Shown in pieces: positions 10,041 to 18,599 of a stretch of DNA of 25,256 bases; the stretch's first letter is position 1; every line of letters starts with the position of its first letter. The notes below the pieces were generated by a model, which did not search any database, was not told the DNA's origin, and saw only the letters and a program-made list of their open reading frames with translations. The stretch lies in the NCBI GenBank assembly GCA_026260175.1, contig JAKCWW010007351.1:1-25256 (forward strand), in the 5' to 3' direction. The stretch is from Reticulitermes lucifugus. Taxonomy: Eukaryota; Arthropoda; Insecta; Blattodea; Rhinotermitidae. Made by a program: the position numbers and the translations under genes.

Positions 10041-11314
10041 CCTTTATACAGGCAATGAACAGTGTGCACAGAAGACGATGATAATGATAATCCAAAGTCA
10101 GAAACTTATATTAGAAACAATAACTCTCCGTCCGTAACAGATGGAAAGTGTGAGGATCCATATACGTGGTCTAAATGATCCAAGGAGAGGCTTCCGTCAG
10201 CATTACTATCAGAAACGTACTCACTGAAAGAACCCCAGAACGAAACTAAAAGCAACAGAAACGAAATGCGCACAAAACAGGTGGATTCTGACAATAATCA
10301 GAATAGAAAGGACTTAAAAATTAAACCTTCTTACTATAACGTAAACGGCAATTCAAAATCTCTGTAAGGATGTTTTGTTGGAAATCGTGGTAAACAGCCC
10401 GTCTGACGTGGGTGGAATAAAGTAACACCCTAGAAGTCTGTCTGTCTCCTGTAATTCCTGCCTACACGTTTAGAGAAAACTTTCGCTGGTGTCCGGAGTG
10501 CAAGGTTCCATGTGGATTTTCTTTTGTCCATTATGTCGATTATGGAAACAGATTACCCAAAATCCTGTCTTATTGGTGCGGGATTGCCAGTGCACTTCCT
10601 AAGACACCACTCGCAAAGTTTCTTCTTTGAATGTAAACAGTAAGCTGAAGTCCCTGCTCTCGTTGAAGATGCTAGGTGTAGAGGAGCTGTGTGCAGGACT
10701 CGCTCAGACTGTGTTCTGTGAAGCTCCCTCGCGTGAGGCTGTTTTCCTTCTGCTCGTCTATGGATTTGCAGGAATCACATCTCATCGAGGCGTTAATACT
10801 CCTCGTAGTTTCCCACGCTCATTTGGCCGAAAGTAAAGGCAAATTTTTCCCTAAGCCCTCTACCAATGGCGTTGTTCGGTCTGGAATTTGACGACGCAGA
10901 GACGTGCTTCACGTCATGAACTGGCCACACGTTAGATGTATGTCAGCCATTTCAGCATAGGTGTTCTCAAGCAGGTCACCAGTTTCGCACATCGAATGGA
11001 AGAAACCAACTGGTGTGCTACGGGAGACCCATGATTATATACCGCTTTTTTCTTGTACTGTGGTGCAGACTCACCACCTGAAGTTTGGCCGTGAATTATC
11101 CGGTCACGCTGTACAGCGCAGAATGCGGACAGTAGTATGACACTGTGTTACGAGTAGTTCGGTATCTGTTTGGAAGACGGCAGTCGTGGTCTTCTTCAGG
11201 GTACTGTGCCTCGACCTGGGTGGAGTAACCCCCTGAATACCCCCGAATGGCCGTTCAGGATGTATACAAGATTGCGGTCTGCGTTCAGATGCCAGCTTGT
11301 CACGGCAGTCATTA
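10041..11314. other. Gene-free stretch
   Basis: Nothing identifiable. ORFs of about 60-70 codons overlap in several frames with no family features. Confidence 0.45.
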
Positions 11315-11440
11315 TCATGATGAGGTCTGCAGTCTTCTGGGATGTGACGTCGTACAGTTTGGTAGAAAGGTACCGACGTTTCGGAGGAACGTTGTGCCTG
11401 TATCTTCTGGTAGGTTTTGTAGCCCGCTGTAGGCAGCAAG
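11315..11440 (+). repeat. Possible transposon-derived fragment
   Basis: The plus-strand frame includes AVFWDVTSYSLVERYRRFGG (about 11328-11387), and the same DNA on minus includes a HIPED-like segment. I recall similar W-D-V-x-x-x-S-L-V-x-R-Y-x-R-F text from dispersed repeats in insect genomes, but not the element class. There is no second copy in this window, no TSD and no domain, so the call rests on recall alone. Confidence 0.35.
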
Positions 11441-12204
11441 TGTCTTACGAAACACTAGCATCTAGCTACCGACGTACACGGCGTCACGTACAGAAGACAC
11501 TAGTCACCATTTGCAAGTGCTGTTTACGTAAGGTCTAGAGCCTTTCCACAGCAGGACAGATGACTGTTTTAAACCAACGATCCTCTTCAGTCATTGTTGC
11601 CACGTACCTACTAATCAAGACGAGCCTGCGTTCAATGTTACGAGTACTATGTTACTTCTTATCTTCCATTCGTTTTGCAGCGTTTAATATAGTGTGGCCA
11701 GCCAAGTGGCGACAAGATATGTGAGTTTCAGGGACGGTCGCTGCACGGGTCAGTAGGATGTGCGACAGCTTACATGCTTTCATACAGGTTGACCCTCGTG
11801 TATAGACCGAACCGTTAATACAGAATACTCAACGCTGCTCGTTTATACATTGCATCTTTACATGTATCTGTAACAGGTTAATTAGATCTGCAAGTTGTAC
11901 AAAGTGACACATAGAAGCTATATCGGTCCTTGGAAATTCCACGGCAAGTTGAACCGGTCCGTCAATCTGAAAAGTCTGGGCAGATGTGAAATTAGCGCTC
12001 TTCTGACTGTCTTCAACATAATGAAAAATAAACCAATCGTTGTATTATTATCCAACAGTGCAGAGAGGCGGGCAACAATAAAGGGAATATAAAGACCTTT
12101 GCGGAAGAATACAATAAGCACAACCTGCATGCACTGTCTAGCAAAAACACCACAAACGGACCGTCACAGTACGAGTGGCTGTAAATGACAACAGATTTAT
12201 TCTT
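11441..12204. other. Gene-free stretch
   Basis: No gene or element recognised. Short unsupported ORFs overlap on both strands at 11895-12130. Confidence 0.45.
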
Positions 12205-12245
12205 ACTCCGACATGCTTCGGTCGTATTTGGCAGTCCTCAGAGAA
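12205..12245 (-). other. Degenerate hammerhead-like retroelement-end motif
   Basis: The minus strand reads CTGAGGA (12241-12235), GCC, a short loop, GACCGAAGCATGTC, then GGAG. This is the order CTGARGA / GAA / minimal stem III / stem I of a hammerhead core, as in 17934-17977. Stem II pairing is poor here and the expected A15.1 is G. It is probably a decayed retroelement end; coincidence is possible. Confidence 0.3.
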
Positions 12246-13029
12246 TTATGAGTATAAACATGAACTTATAAAGGTTTTACATTACCTTATATTTTAAGTC
12301 AAACATACTGTATGTACATAATTGCGAATTAATTCTATTGCCCCGATACTCCTAACACTTAAGCGTCTAAATCGTTATGTATTAAATAACTGCTTTGGTT
12401 GACACGTATACTTAATATCTTTGAAATTAACTGCTAGTTATTTTAAAACCTAAAATCCTGAAAACAGTAAAAGTGCGTATTCAACGCCGCGTACATATTA
12501 ACATACCAAATGTGCTGTCACAGACACACAATTAAAATGTTCTGTTACCGTCTTTGTTAACAATTTCAAAAATTTTCTTTAAAATATTCTATTATAGCTA
12601 AGGAGGTGTAGGAAATGTAGAATGCTGGAACTCTCGAGTAGAGTGTATTAAGCTGCCGGAGTTATATGATACACCAGGTGTCGATGGGATCTGCAAACTG
12701 GAGACCTCGTACTGTAATCTGTTGTGAATTAGCCCATGTCGATTTTGTTTGTAGTGCGTCTGTGTGTGTGTGTGTGTGACTTTTTCTACCAAAGATGGAA
12801 GCACAGTTACATTAATGTTACATTTTCCAGTTACTTAATATTAATGAAAGATTCTAACCAACGTTTTCTACAGCAACATAAAAATGAAGCAGAACAACCT
12901 CAATTATACATTACGACTTGTATCATAATATAAGAATTTCTCTAAAATTATGAGTATATTAAGTATGTGGTTTACTGATCAGCCTGTCTTTAAAACGCTG
13001 GGCAATGCGGACTGTGTGCAGTAGGTGTT
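12246..13029. other. AT-rich gene-free stretch with (TG)9
   Basis: A (TG)9 dinucleotide tract lies at 12761-12778. The rest is AT-rich with no recognisable gene or element. Confidence 0.5.
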
Positions 13030-13570
13030 GTTTATGGCAGTGGCATTCAACCTTTTTTGTTCGCGTACCCCCACACATAATTTCTCTTCACTTCAACTTT
13101 GTACCCCCAAAGTTGTTTGGTGCATAATTCAAGTTATACATAATCTATACTTTACATCTAAAATAAGTTAAATACATTACACCCAATATAATGTATTAAA
13201 TAAGTTTTAAATGAAAAAAAGGAGAATCAAGCTATTAAATAATAAATATATTACTGCCTATCATATAAAAATTAATAAAGGAACAAAGGTATTTTCGCAA
13301 AGCAAAATTATATGCACTATGTGGAATAAAATGAAACTAACCGCCCAGATAAGAATCGCATAAAGGAGAGAGAGAGAAAAAATGGCGCTCCTAAATCGCA
13401 TGTCCTTACGTCCGAGTCTCTTGTGGCTAACCCTAAATCTGGCCCTGATGATTCAGTGTTTATCATGATATAATATAATCATTTTTTTTTAAATTTTACG
13501 TACCCCCTAAGATGTCTTCGCGTACCCCCGGGGGTACGCGTACCCCAGGTTGAATACCACTGGTTTATGG
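13030..13570. mobile_element. Non-autonomous hAT-type element (MITE), complete
   Basis: The element is 13038-13562 (525 bp). Its 5' end CAGTGGCATTCAACCT and the reverse complement of its 3' end, CAGTGGTATTCAACCT, match at 15 of 16 bases. GTTTATGG is perfectly duplicated at 13030-13037 and 13563-13570. An 8-bp TSD with CAGTG-type termini is the hallmark of the hAT superfamily. GTACCCCC-type motifs recur just inside both ends (about 13064, 13100, 13500, 13522), typical of subterminal transposase-binding motifs. The interior is AT-rich, encodes nothing, and contains a small (AG)n patch near 13364-13375. Movement would need a transposase supplied elsewhere. Confidence 0.9.
13519..13540. repeat. 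22-bp perfect palindrome in hAT 3' subterminal region
   Basis: CGCGTACCCCC (13519-13529) is followed directly by its reverse complement GGGGGTACGCG (13530-13540), with no spacer. It embeds two head-to-head copies of the GTACCCCC motif, so it may be a composite transposase-binding site. That role is inferred. Confidence 0.85.
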
Positions 13571-14121
13571 GATGATAACAGTGCTTTGGTACATACCTTA
13601 GTTACAGGGTCTGTCCTATTCGGGGTGTTCCTAGTAACTGTGATTAAGAGGGGTGATTCAACAAGGTATGACGTTACGTTTCAGACTAAGCGCGTGCGCA
13701 CATCTGTACTTTGCTTGTATGTTATCGTTCACAACTGTACACATACTACAAAATGTTATTACTATCATTAAAGTCTGTTATTATATTTATGTACAGAACT
13801 TACTATTTATATTTTCCACGATGATTTTATCGATGTTAAATTTATTGGTCAATTATAACCTCCAATTGTATCCCATCGAAATACTTTTAATTCCTCATGT
13901 ACAAGCAATACTTCTTCCACAATTTGTTGGAATAGTCACCGTATATCTATATACCAAATTTCACATTCCTAGACACGATAAATATTATTATTCCACGTTA
14001 CTTTCCTTAATTATGCATCACGTAAACCGTAGGAAGAAAAACGGGCAGATTAATATCGATTACTATCGATCAGTATCGAAGGCAACAGCGGTAACGTCAG
14101 CAACAAAGGAGTCATACATGT
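13571..14121. other. AT-rich gene-free stretch
   Basis: A 156-codon ORF (13653-14123) is the longest in the window, but its hydrophobic composition is what AT-rich DNA gives and no domain is seen. Nothing else is recognisable. Confidence 0.4.
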
Positions 14122-14335
14122 AGGTAGGTCTTCGTGTAAAAGGTCTGTCATTTTTGTCCAATTTTAACCAAACTCGAATCTTCTCGACAGAGTTTAGAAA
14201 CCAACACCCCCACCCAGTGTAAAATTTCATGAAAATCCGTCCAGAAAGGGGCACCGACTTGTTCCACGTCGACAGACGGACAGATAGACATGACGAAACT
14301 AATATTTGCTTTTCCAAACTTTGCAAACGCGCCAA
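14122..14335 (+). repeat. Unclassified dispersed repeat R, copy 2
   Basis: Same order of blocks as 1609-1800: AGGTCTTCGTGTAAA near 14127, TTTTTGTCCAATTTTAACCA, a CTCGA block, and the AAATTTCATGAAAATCCGTC core at 14222-14241. GACTTGTTCCACGTCGACAG, ACGGACAGATAGACATGACG and AAACTAATA follow. This copy contains extra text (CAACACCCCCACCCAGTGT) before the core that copy 1 lacks. No ends are defined. Confidence 0.65.
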
Positions 14336-14979
14336 CACTTCCTACTGCCGTTACGCAAATCTAACATCGAAGTTCACCAAAATCCTACTAATCATTCTGA
14401 TATTTGAACTGAATGTTTGCCACATGCCGTGCACAACAAAAAGACAAGTTATGTACAGATGCCATATTTCTTTGCTGTCAGTTAAAGAAGCCCTGCAAGG
14501 TCAAACTAAAACATTTATTCGGAAACTAGTTTTCGAACCTTTCAGGTGTATAACATTAGCATTACAATTCAGATTCCCGGAAGTAGTACCGAAAGAAGTA
14601 AGCCTTGACAGCATTCTCCGAAGTATGTCCTTGAAGTCGAATTTCGACGGAAGATCCTAGCGTAACCAAGCGGTTAACGAAATAGTCTTGGACTGACAGT
14701 GTTAGTATAAGCCTGCAGTTCGAGACATCTGTGGCCATCAAATCAACGCGGGAAGGGGGGGGGTGCAAAGAAATGGAGACCTTCCATTTAATTGTGTAGT
14801 TCTGCCAGTTTGTATTCTGCAGAGCAGAGGATATTGAGACAACCAAAAACGTATTCCAAATTCCAAATACATGGAGTTTATTTCTTCACAGACATGCGTC
14901 CCGGTAGCCACGTGGTGTAATGCGCACATCGTTTTCGAAAACTCGAAGATTGAAATGACGGTAACGAAAGCATATCTGC

Positions 14980-14980
<1 letters not shown>
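14336..14980. other. Gene-free stretch
   Basis: No supported feature. A G-rich run lies at about 14751-14763. The 143-codon ORF at 14229-14660 begins inside repeat R and shows no family features. Confidence 0.45.

Positions 14981-15027
<47 letters not shown>
14981..15027. repeat. (TG)n microsatellite, about 23 units
   Basis: Uninterrupted TG dinucleotides, which suggests a young and length-variable locus. The polyvaline/polycysteine and polyhistidine/polythreonine ORFs over it are not genes. Confidence 0.97.
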
Positions 15028-15028
<1 letters not shown>

Positions 15029-15674
15029 GAGTTGGGTTGCTCCAGATAGGAGATGCCATGGGTTGAGCCCATTCGTCATCGCAAGAAGCTACTGAATGTT
15101 AAATTTAAACCACCACACTGTCTTACTACGGAATGAAAACGCTAGAAGAAACACTGACAGAAAAGCCCAATGTCGATGCTTAGGTCATTCAACGACGGTG
15201 TTTCAACTGTAGATTTTACAAGGCCTTGCATGAGACAGAAATGTAATACATGAACGTTGAATATGTAAGGATTCGGTAGTATGAGTCCCTGACATTCCAC
15301 TGGATATTTCGGCAATAATCTCAGCCACCATTTCCGGTGGTCCAACCAATATTCGAACACAAGCAAAGATACTTGAGCTGATAGCTACAAAACGACAAAT
15401 GTGCGAACTTCACAAGTTCATCACATCGACAACACTGTTCCACAAATTAAAATGCAAACCCTATACATTTTAAAGTGCAGCCAACAGCAATTTGAAAACG
15501 GAGAAAACTTTATTTTTGAGGTAAGGATATCTGAATTACTGACATAAGTGTTTCTAAAATACTGACACACGTCACTCAAAATGAACCTCGCGACAAAACT
15601 TTTGGTATAGGCCTACGTTAAATGTATAGAACGAAATGGTTCAATGGGTGAAACACGACAAGGAATACTGACAG
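15028..15674. other. Gene-free stretch
   Basis: No recognisable gene or mobile element. Confidence 0.45.
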
Positions 15675-15850
15675 GCTCCAGTATGAAAAGTAAACAAAAG
15701 GTAAAGAGTAAAGTTCTCCCTAGAACAGGCCATGAAGGCCCAGAGGGGGAGTAGAGGTATAGCTCTACTCTTTCTTTAACCCTGGCACTAGATGGGGGTG
15801 GGTGGTCAACTCCACTCCCCGGCCGCTTTACCCCCGGGTTCCTGCACCAA
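15675..15850 (-). mobile_element. 5'-truncated SINE, family A copy 2
   Basis: Read on minus, the copy begins inside the body at CCGGGGGTAAAGCGGCCGG (about 15836-15818). It continues GTTGACCACCCACCCCCATC, CTAGTGCC, AGAGTAGAGCTATACCTCTA and GGGCCTTCATGGCCTGTTCT, then a TTTAC-rich end. The 3' part is nearly the same as in the copy at 18303-18586, so the two belong to one subfamily. The tRNA head is missing and no TSD was found. Confidence 0.8.
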
Positions 15851-16011
15851 TTTTCGTCTAAATCAAGCCATAGCATAGTTTGGCAAAACGCTCATATTCG
15901 TCGGTCCTGAATATCGAGGGCCAATGTCGCGAAACTATAGTAGGCCTAATTACTTGTACATTACGACCATCGAATCGAAGAAAATAACACAAAACAGTAA
16001 GTCTGAAGCAA

Positions 16012-16051
16012 CATCCACAAGTTTGGACCCCAATCGGTCATCCTCAGGTGG
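16012..16051 (-). other. Degenerate hammerhead-like retroelement-end motif
   Basis: Minus strand: CTGAGGA (16047-16041), U, GACC, loop GATTG, then GGTC, CAAAC, TTGTG. It has the same layout as the PLE motif at 17934-17977, including the extra U between CTGARGA and stem II. G12 is replaced by C and the cleavage-site base is G, so it should be inactive. Stem I pairing is weak. Confidence 0.4.
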
Positions 16052-16267
16052 TACATTCTAAAACACTTAATAAAAATAATGTTTAAAGTGGCGACCGATA
16101 TATAACTCAAAAGTTATTCGTGTAAGCAAATGCACTGAATACTTCCCATGTTTCAAAGTATGTCTTCTTCGGACGGCCGATTATAGTAGAAACGTTTTGA
16201 GCTTGCTTAAATTTATCGCTGTAATTAATTCGCTGTTATGTGGTGGTCATAATATGTTAGTAATTAC

Positions 16268-16545
16268 AGATGAACACAGCGATGGCGCAGTCGGTACAGT
16301 AACTGAGCTACGGGCTGGCCGACCGAGGAGTCGTGGTTCCGATTCTCGGCAGGCGGAACGTACTTCCCTGATGTCCAAAGCGTGTACGCCGGCTGTGTTA
16401 AATGGGTATCGGGACCTGTTCTCCGGAAGTAAAGTGACCGGAGCGTGAAGTTGATCACTCACCTCCATCTCGTGCCAAGGTTAAAAATGCATGGAGCTTT
16501 CACTCCTTCATATGCCTTCAGGGCGTGTACAAGAATAACTCAAAT
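16268..16545 (+). mobile_element. SINE, family A copy 3, with full tRNA-like head
   Basis: GATGGCGCAGTCGGTACAGT (about 16281-16300) is A-box-like, and GTGGTTCCGATTCTCGG (about 16333-16349) is the B box with a C inserted or substituted. The body matches the family: AAATGGGTATCGGGACCTG, AAGTAAAGTGACCGGAGCGT, TGATCACTCACCTCCATCT, CGTGCCAAGG and ATATGCCTTCAGGGCGTG. The CCAGACCGGCTCTGGG segment seen in other copies is strongly diverged. No clear TSD. Confidence 0.8.
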
Positions 16546-16741
16546 TTTTAGAGTGGTGGTGAGCCCAACTTGTAACTGTCTATAAGGCCTATTTTCAACC
16601 AGATTTAACTAGATATCTTGCACCAAATTTCGTTAAAATTCGTAAAGTTGACACCTTCCCAATTAAGATACTACACACGTACGACACATGCTACTCACAC
16701 TGCATACTCGAGAAGATATGAGTAAAAATATCATCCAGTAA

Positions 16742-16870
16742 ATCGGCTGCCTATACCGGCCGAGGTATTCGAGGTTACTCAGTCACACCAGACAAATTTC
16801 AGGACAATACCTCAAATTAGGCCACGACCACATCCTTATACTTTGTTTCCAATTCACTTAGCATCCTGTG
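16742..16870 (+). mobile_element. Degenerate SINE, family C copy 2
   Basis: CCAGACAAATTTCAGGAC, CTCAAATTAGGCCACGACC and TTTCCAATTCACT match parts of the copies at 6660-6830 and 22640-22810. The tRNA-like head is too eroded to assign, and the end abuts the TIR element that starts near 16880. Confidence 0.55.
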
Positions 16871-17127
16871 CTTCAACACTATATAGCAGCGTTTCCCAAC
16901 CACGGTTCCGCAGAACATCGTTGCGGGTTCCACGAGAAATAGTGGAATAGGTACATACAAGTTATTAAATACCGCGAACAACTCTAGATATCCCTCAAAA
17001 TATAGCAGAAACTTTTGTACGGTAAATTTAATATTATTCATTCCGTACATTTTCTTTATATATTTATAGTTTGACAAATGTACACTTTATTCACATTAAT
17101 TGTGTAACACGGTCCTACATGTTTCGA

Positions 17128-17457
17128 TATGAAGAACATATCAGATACAGCCGAAACAATGACCTACAATCAGCTTATGCAACACATATTATCAATAACC
17201 TGCACGAATACGGAAATATCAACGACAACATGTCCATGTTAAAACAAACAAACAAAGGTCCATATATGAATACCTTAGAACAATTCTACATCCAACAATT
17301 TGCATACAATAATAAAGTGATACCAGAACAAAATATAGACCACAACCCAATATTCCGCTTTATCTACGACATACAAAAAGTCACTCCCCTACGTGACAGT
17401 GACCTACTTAAATACCGGTTACACCCCTCAATAGCCAGTACTGTTCTCACCACCTAA
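17128..17457 (+). pseudogene. PLE polyprotein C-terminus, GIY-YIG-like endonuclease tail
   Basis: The open frame reads EEHIRY, SAYATHIINNLHEYGNIN, KGPYMNTLEQFYIQQF, then NPIFRFIYDIQ, ending at TAA 17455-17457. The order EH, S-x-Y/F-A-x-H-I/L, H-x-Y/F-G, K-x-x-x-M-N-T-L-E-x-x-Y-I is that of the C-terminal half of the GIY-YIG endonuclease domain of Penelope-like RTs. The Glu in NTLE is the expected metal-binding residue. The RT domain and the GIY/YIG motifs themselves are absent. The frame stays open upstream into the inverted arm (start codon 17071), giving about 19 foreign residues that are a junction artefact. About 110 codons without a stop suggest a fairly young copy, but no function is expected. 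Confidence 0.75.
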
Positions 17458-17748
17458 TAGTCAAACAACTCCTACAAACAGGTATGTACAACGTTGACTA
17501 CTTCAACTTACGTTCTACCTACTAACTAAAATCATATTAACTTAAATACGACTATCAATTACATCTTAGATATTATATGTTTCAGGATACTATAACAACA
17601 CAGATTATTCGGCTTTTAACATTTTAACCTGTATAAAACTTGATTTATAACAACGCAACAGCAGCTACATTTACTTACCTTTTATTATTTTAACCAGTGT
17701 ATAAACACTATTGTAAAACTTAACTTTCTGTTCACCGTGCATTATGGT

Positions 17749-17854
17749 AATAGATAACCTTCATCAACCAACAACTGCACTATATGTAGGGCAATCTTAA
17801 AGTGTTAAATACATTTTAATTAGTGCAGTTGTTGGTTGATGAAGGTTAACTATT
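17749..17854. repeat. 34-bp-stem hairpin in the PLE 3' region
   Basis: Arms 17749-17782 and 17821-17854 are reverse complements at 33 of 34 positions, with a 38-nt AT-rich loop (17783-17820). The arm core is AACCTTCATCAACCAACAAC. It lies between the coding tail and the hammerhead-like motif. It could be a structural part of the PLE RNA or a small foldback insertion; no TSD of its own is evident. Confidence 0.9.
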
Positions 17855-17933
17855 GTAAAAATTCATGTTACTCAGTTTTTACTATTTTAACAATTGTACC
17901 AATTGATGTAAAATGTGAAATATAAAATACTGA

Positions 17934-17977
17934 GTCCCTGAAGATGAGCCAGAATTGAGGCTCGAAACATGTAGGGC
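17934..17977 (+). ncRNA. Hammerhead-ribozyme-like motif of the PLE
   Basis: Order: stem I 5' strand GUCC (17934-17937); CUGAAGA (17938-17944), fitting CUGANGA; an extra U (17945); stem II GAGCC (17946-17950), loop AGAAUUGA, GGCUC (17959-17963); GAA (17964-17966); a two-base-pair stem III AC-AU-GU (17967-17972); A (17973) at the cleavage position; and GGGC (17974-17977) pairing with GUCC through one G-U. All invariant core bases are present. The deviation is the unpaired U between A9 and stem II, which a canonical core lacks. Minimal stem III is known from PLE hammerheads. The opposite arm carries GGAC in place of GGGC, which would pair perfectly with GUCC. Activity cannot be judged from sequence. 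Confidence 0.6.
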
Positions 17978-18289
17978 CGTGTTACACAATTAATGTGAAT
18001 AAAGTGTACATTTGTCTGACTATAAATATATTTTGTACGGTAATTGATAACACTGTAGTAATCTCCGTGTGCTACAGACTGTTTTTTGGGACCTGTAAAC
18101 GTTTTCATGAGTAGGGGTTCCTCGGGATGTGAAAAAATTTTTGGGGTTCCTCCATGGAAGAAAGGCCGGAAAACACTGCTGTATAGCCTGAGCCAATTGA
18201 AGTATGGTTAAGCAAACCAAACCTACGACAAGGATGTGATTATTGTCGAATTTCTCTTCCTCACAAACGTGCCACAAAATAACGACTAG

Positions 18290-18599
18290 AACAGTAAAGC
18301 TGTGGGCCGGGATCGCGTATCGGTATAGCGGCTCCTTAAGGGCTGGGAGGTCCAGAGTTCGAACTCTTGCGGGGACAAGATTTTCCCCACCCGTCTAGAC
18401 TGGCCCTGGGGCCAACCCAGCCTCCCGTGCAATGGGTACCGGGCCTCTTTCGCGGGGGTAAAGCGGCCGGGCGTGGTATTGACCACCCACACCCATCTAG
18501 CGCCGACGTTAAAATAAAGGGTAGAGCTATACATCTACTCCCCCCGTGGGCCTTCATGGCCTGTTCTACGGTGAACTTTACCTTTTAACAGTAAAGCTG
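18290..18599 (+). mobile_element. SINE, family A copy 4, with perfect 13-bp TSD
   Basis: AACAGTAAAGCTG flanks the element at 18290-18302 and 18587-18599, delimiting 18303-18586 (284 bp). The head ends in a B box AGAGTTCGAACTCTTG (about 18353-18368). The body carries CGTCTAGACTGGCCCTGGGG, CCAACCCAGCCTCC, CAATGGGTACCGGGCCTC, GGGGGTAAAGCGGCCGG and GACCACCCACACCCATCTAG. The 3' extension AGGGTAGAGCTATACATCTA, GGGCCTTCATGGCCTGTTCT ends in a TTTACCTTTT tail. This is the best-delimited family-A copy and can serve as reference for the full length. Confidence 0.93.

Larger units (their letters stand above)
17013..18043 (+). mobile_element. Truncated Penelope-like retroelement in inverted arms
   Basis: The core is 17059-18030, 69-bp inverted arms (17059-17127 and 17962-18030) matching at 66 of 69 positions. 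Between them lie the C-terminal coding tail of a PLE, about 480 bp of AT-rich 3' region with a large hairpin, and a hammerhead-like fold. PLEs are known to be 5'-truncated, to carry short inverted end fragments at the 5' side, and to encode hammerhead motifs in their terminal repeats; this copy shows all three. TTTTGTACGGTAA occurs at 17013-17025 and 18031-18043 and is a plausible target duplication. The 33 bp at 17026-17058 then need explaining as added or duplicated target sequence. Confidence 0.78.
16880..18186. mobile_element. TIR element (hAT-like MITE) interrupted by a PLE
   Basis: The left end CTATATAGCAGCGTTTCCC (from 16879) matches the reverse complement of the right end, CTATACAGCAGTGTTTTCC (to 18186), at 16 of 19 bases. 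TATAG flanks the likely termini CAGCG (16887) and CTGCTG (18181), but a clean 8-bp TSD is not visible, so superfamily and exact ends are uncertain. GGTTCC motifs occur twice inside each end (about 16904, 16928, 18116, 18144), the kind of subterminal repetition also seen in the hAT MITE at 13038. Without the PLE it would be about 300 bp and non-coding. Confidence 0.6.

Noticed and set aside
11170..11538. 122-codon ORF as a protein gene
   Set aside because: The recognisable part looks like dispersed-repeat sequence, the opposite strand is open over the same DNA, and no domain is seen.
13653..14123. 156-codon ORF, the longest in the window, with hydrophobic stretches
   Set aside because: AT-rich DNA yields Leu/Ile/Tyr-rich open frames by chance. 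There is no domain, no signal of splicing and no supporting context, and the frame stops at the start of repeat R.
14738..15095. ORFs with polyhistidine/threonine or polyvaline/cysteine runs
   Set aside because: They translate the (TG)n microsatellite at 14981-15027.
17071..17127. N-terminal extension of the PLE ORF as real protein
   Set aside because: The first 19 residues come from the inverted terminal arm and recur on the minus strand at the other arm, so they are a junction product.
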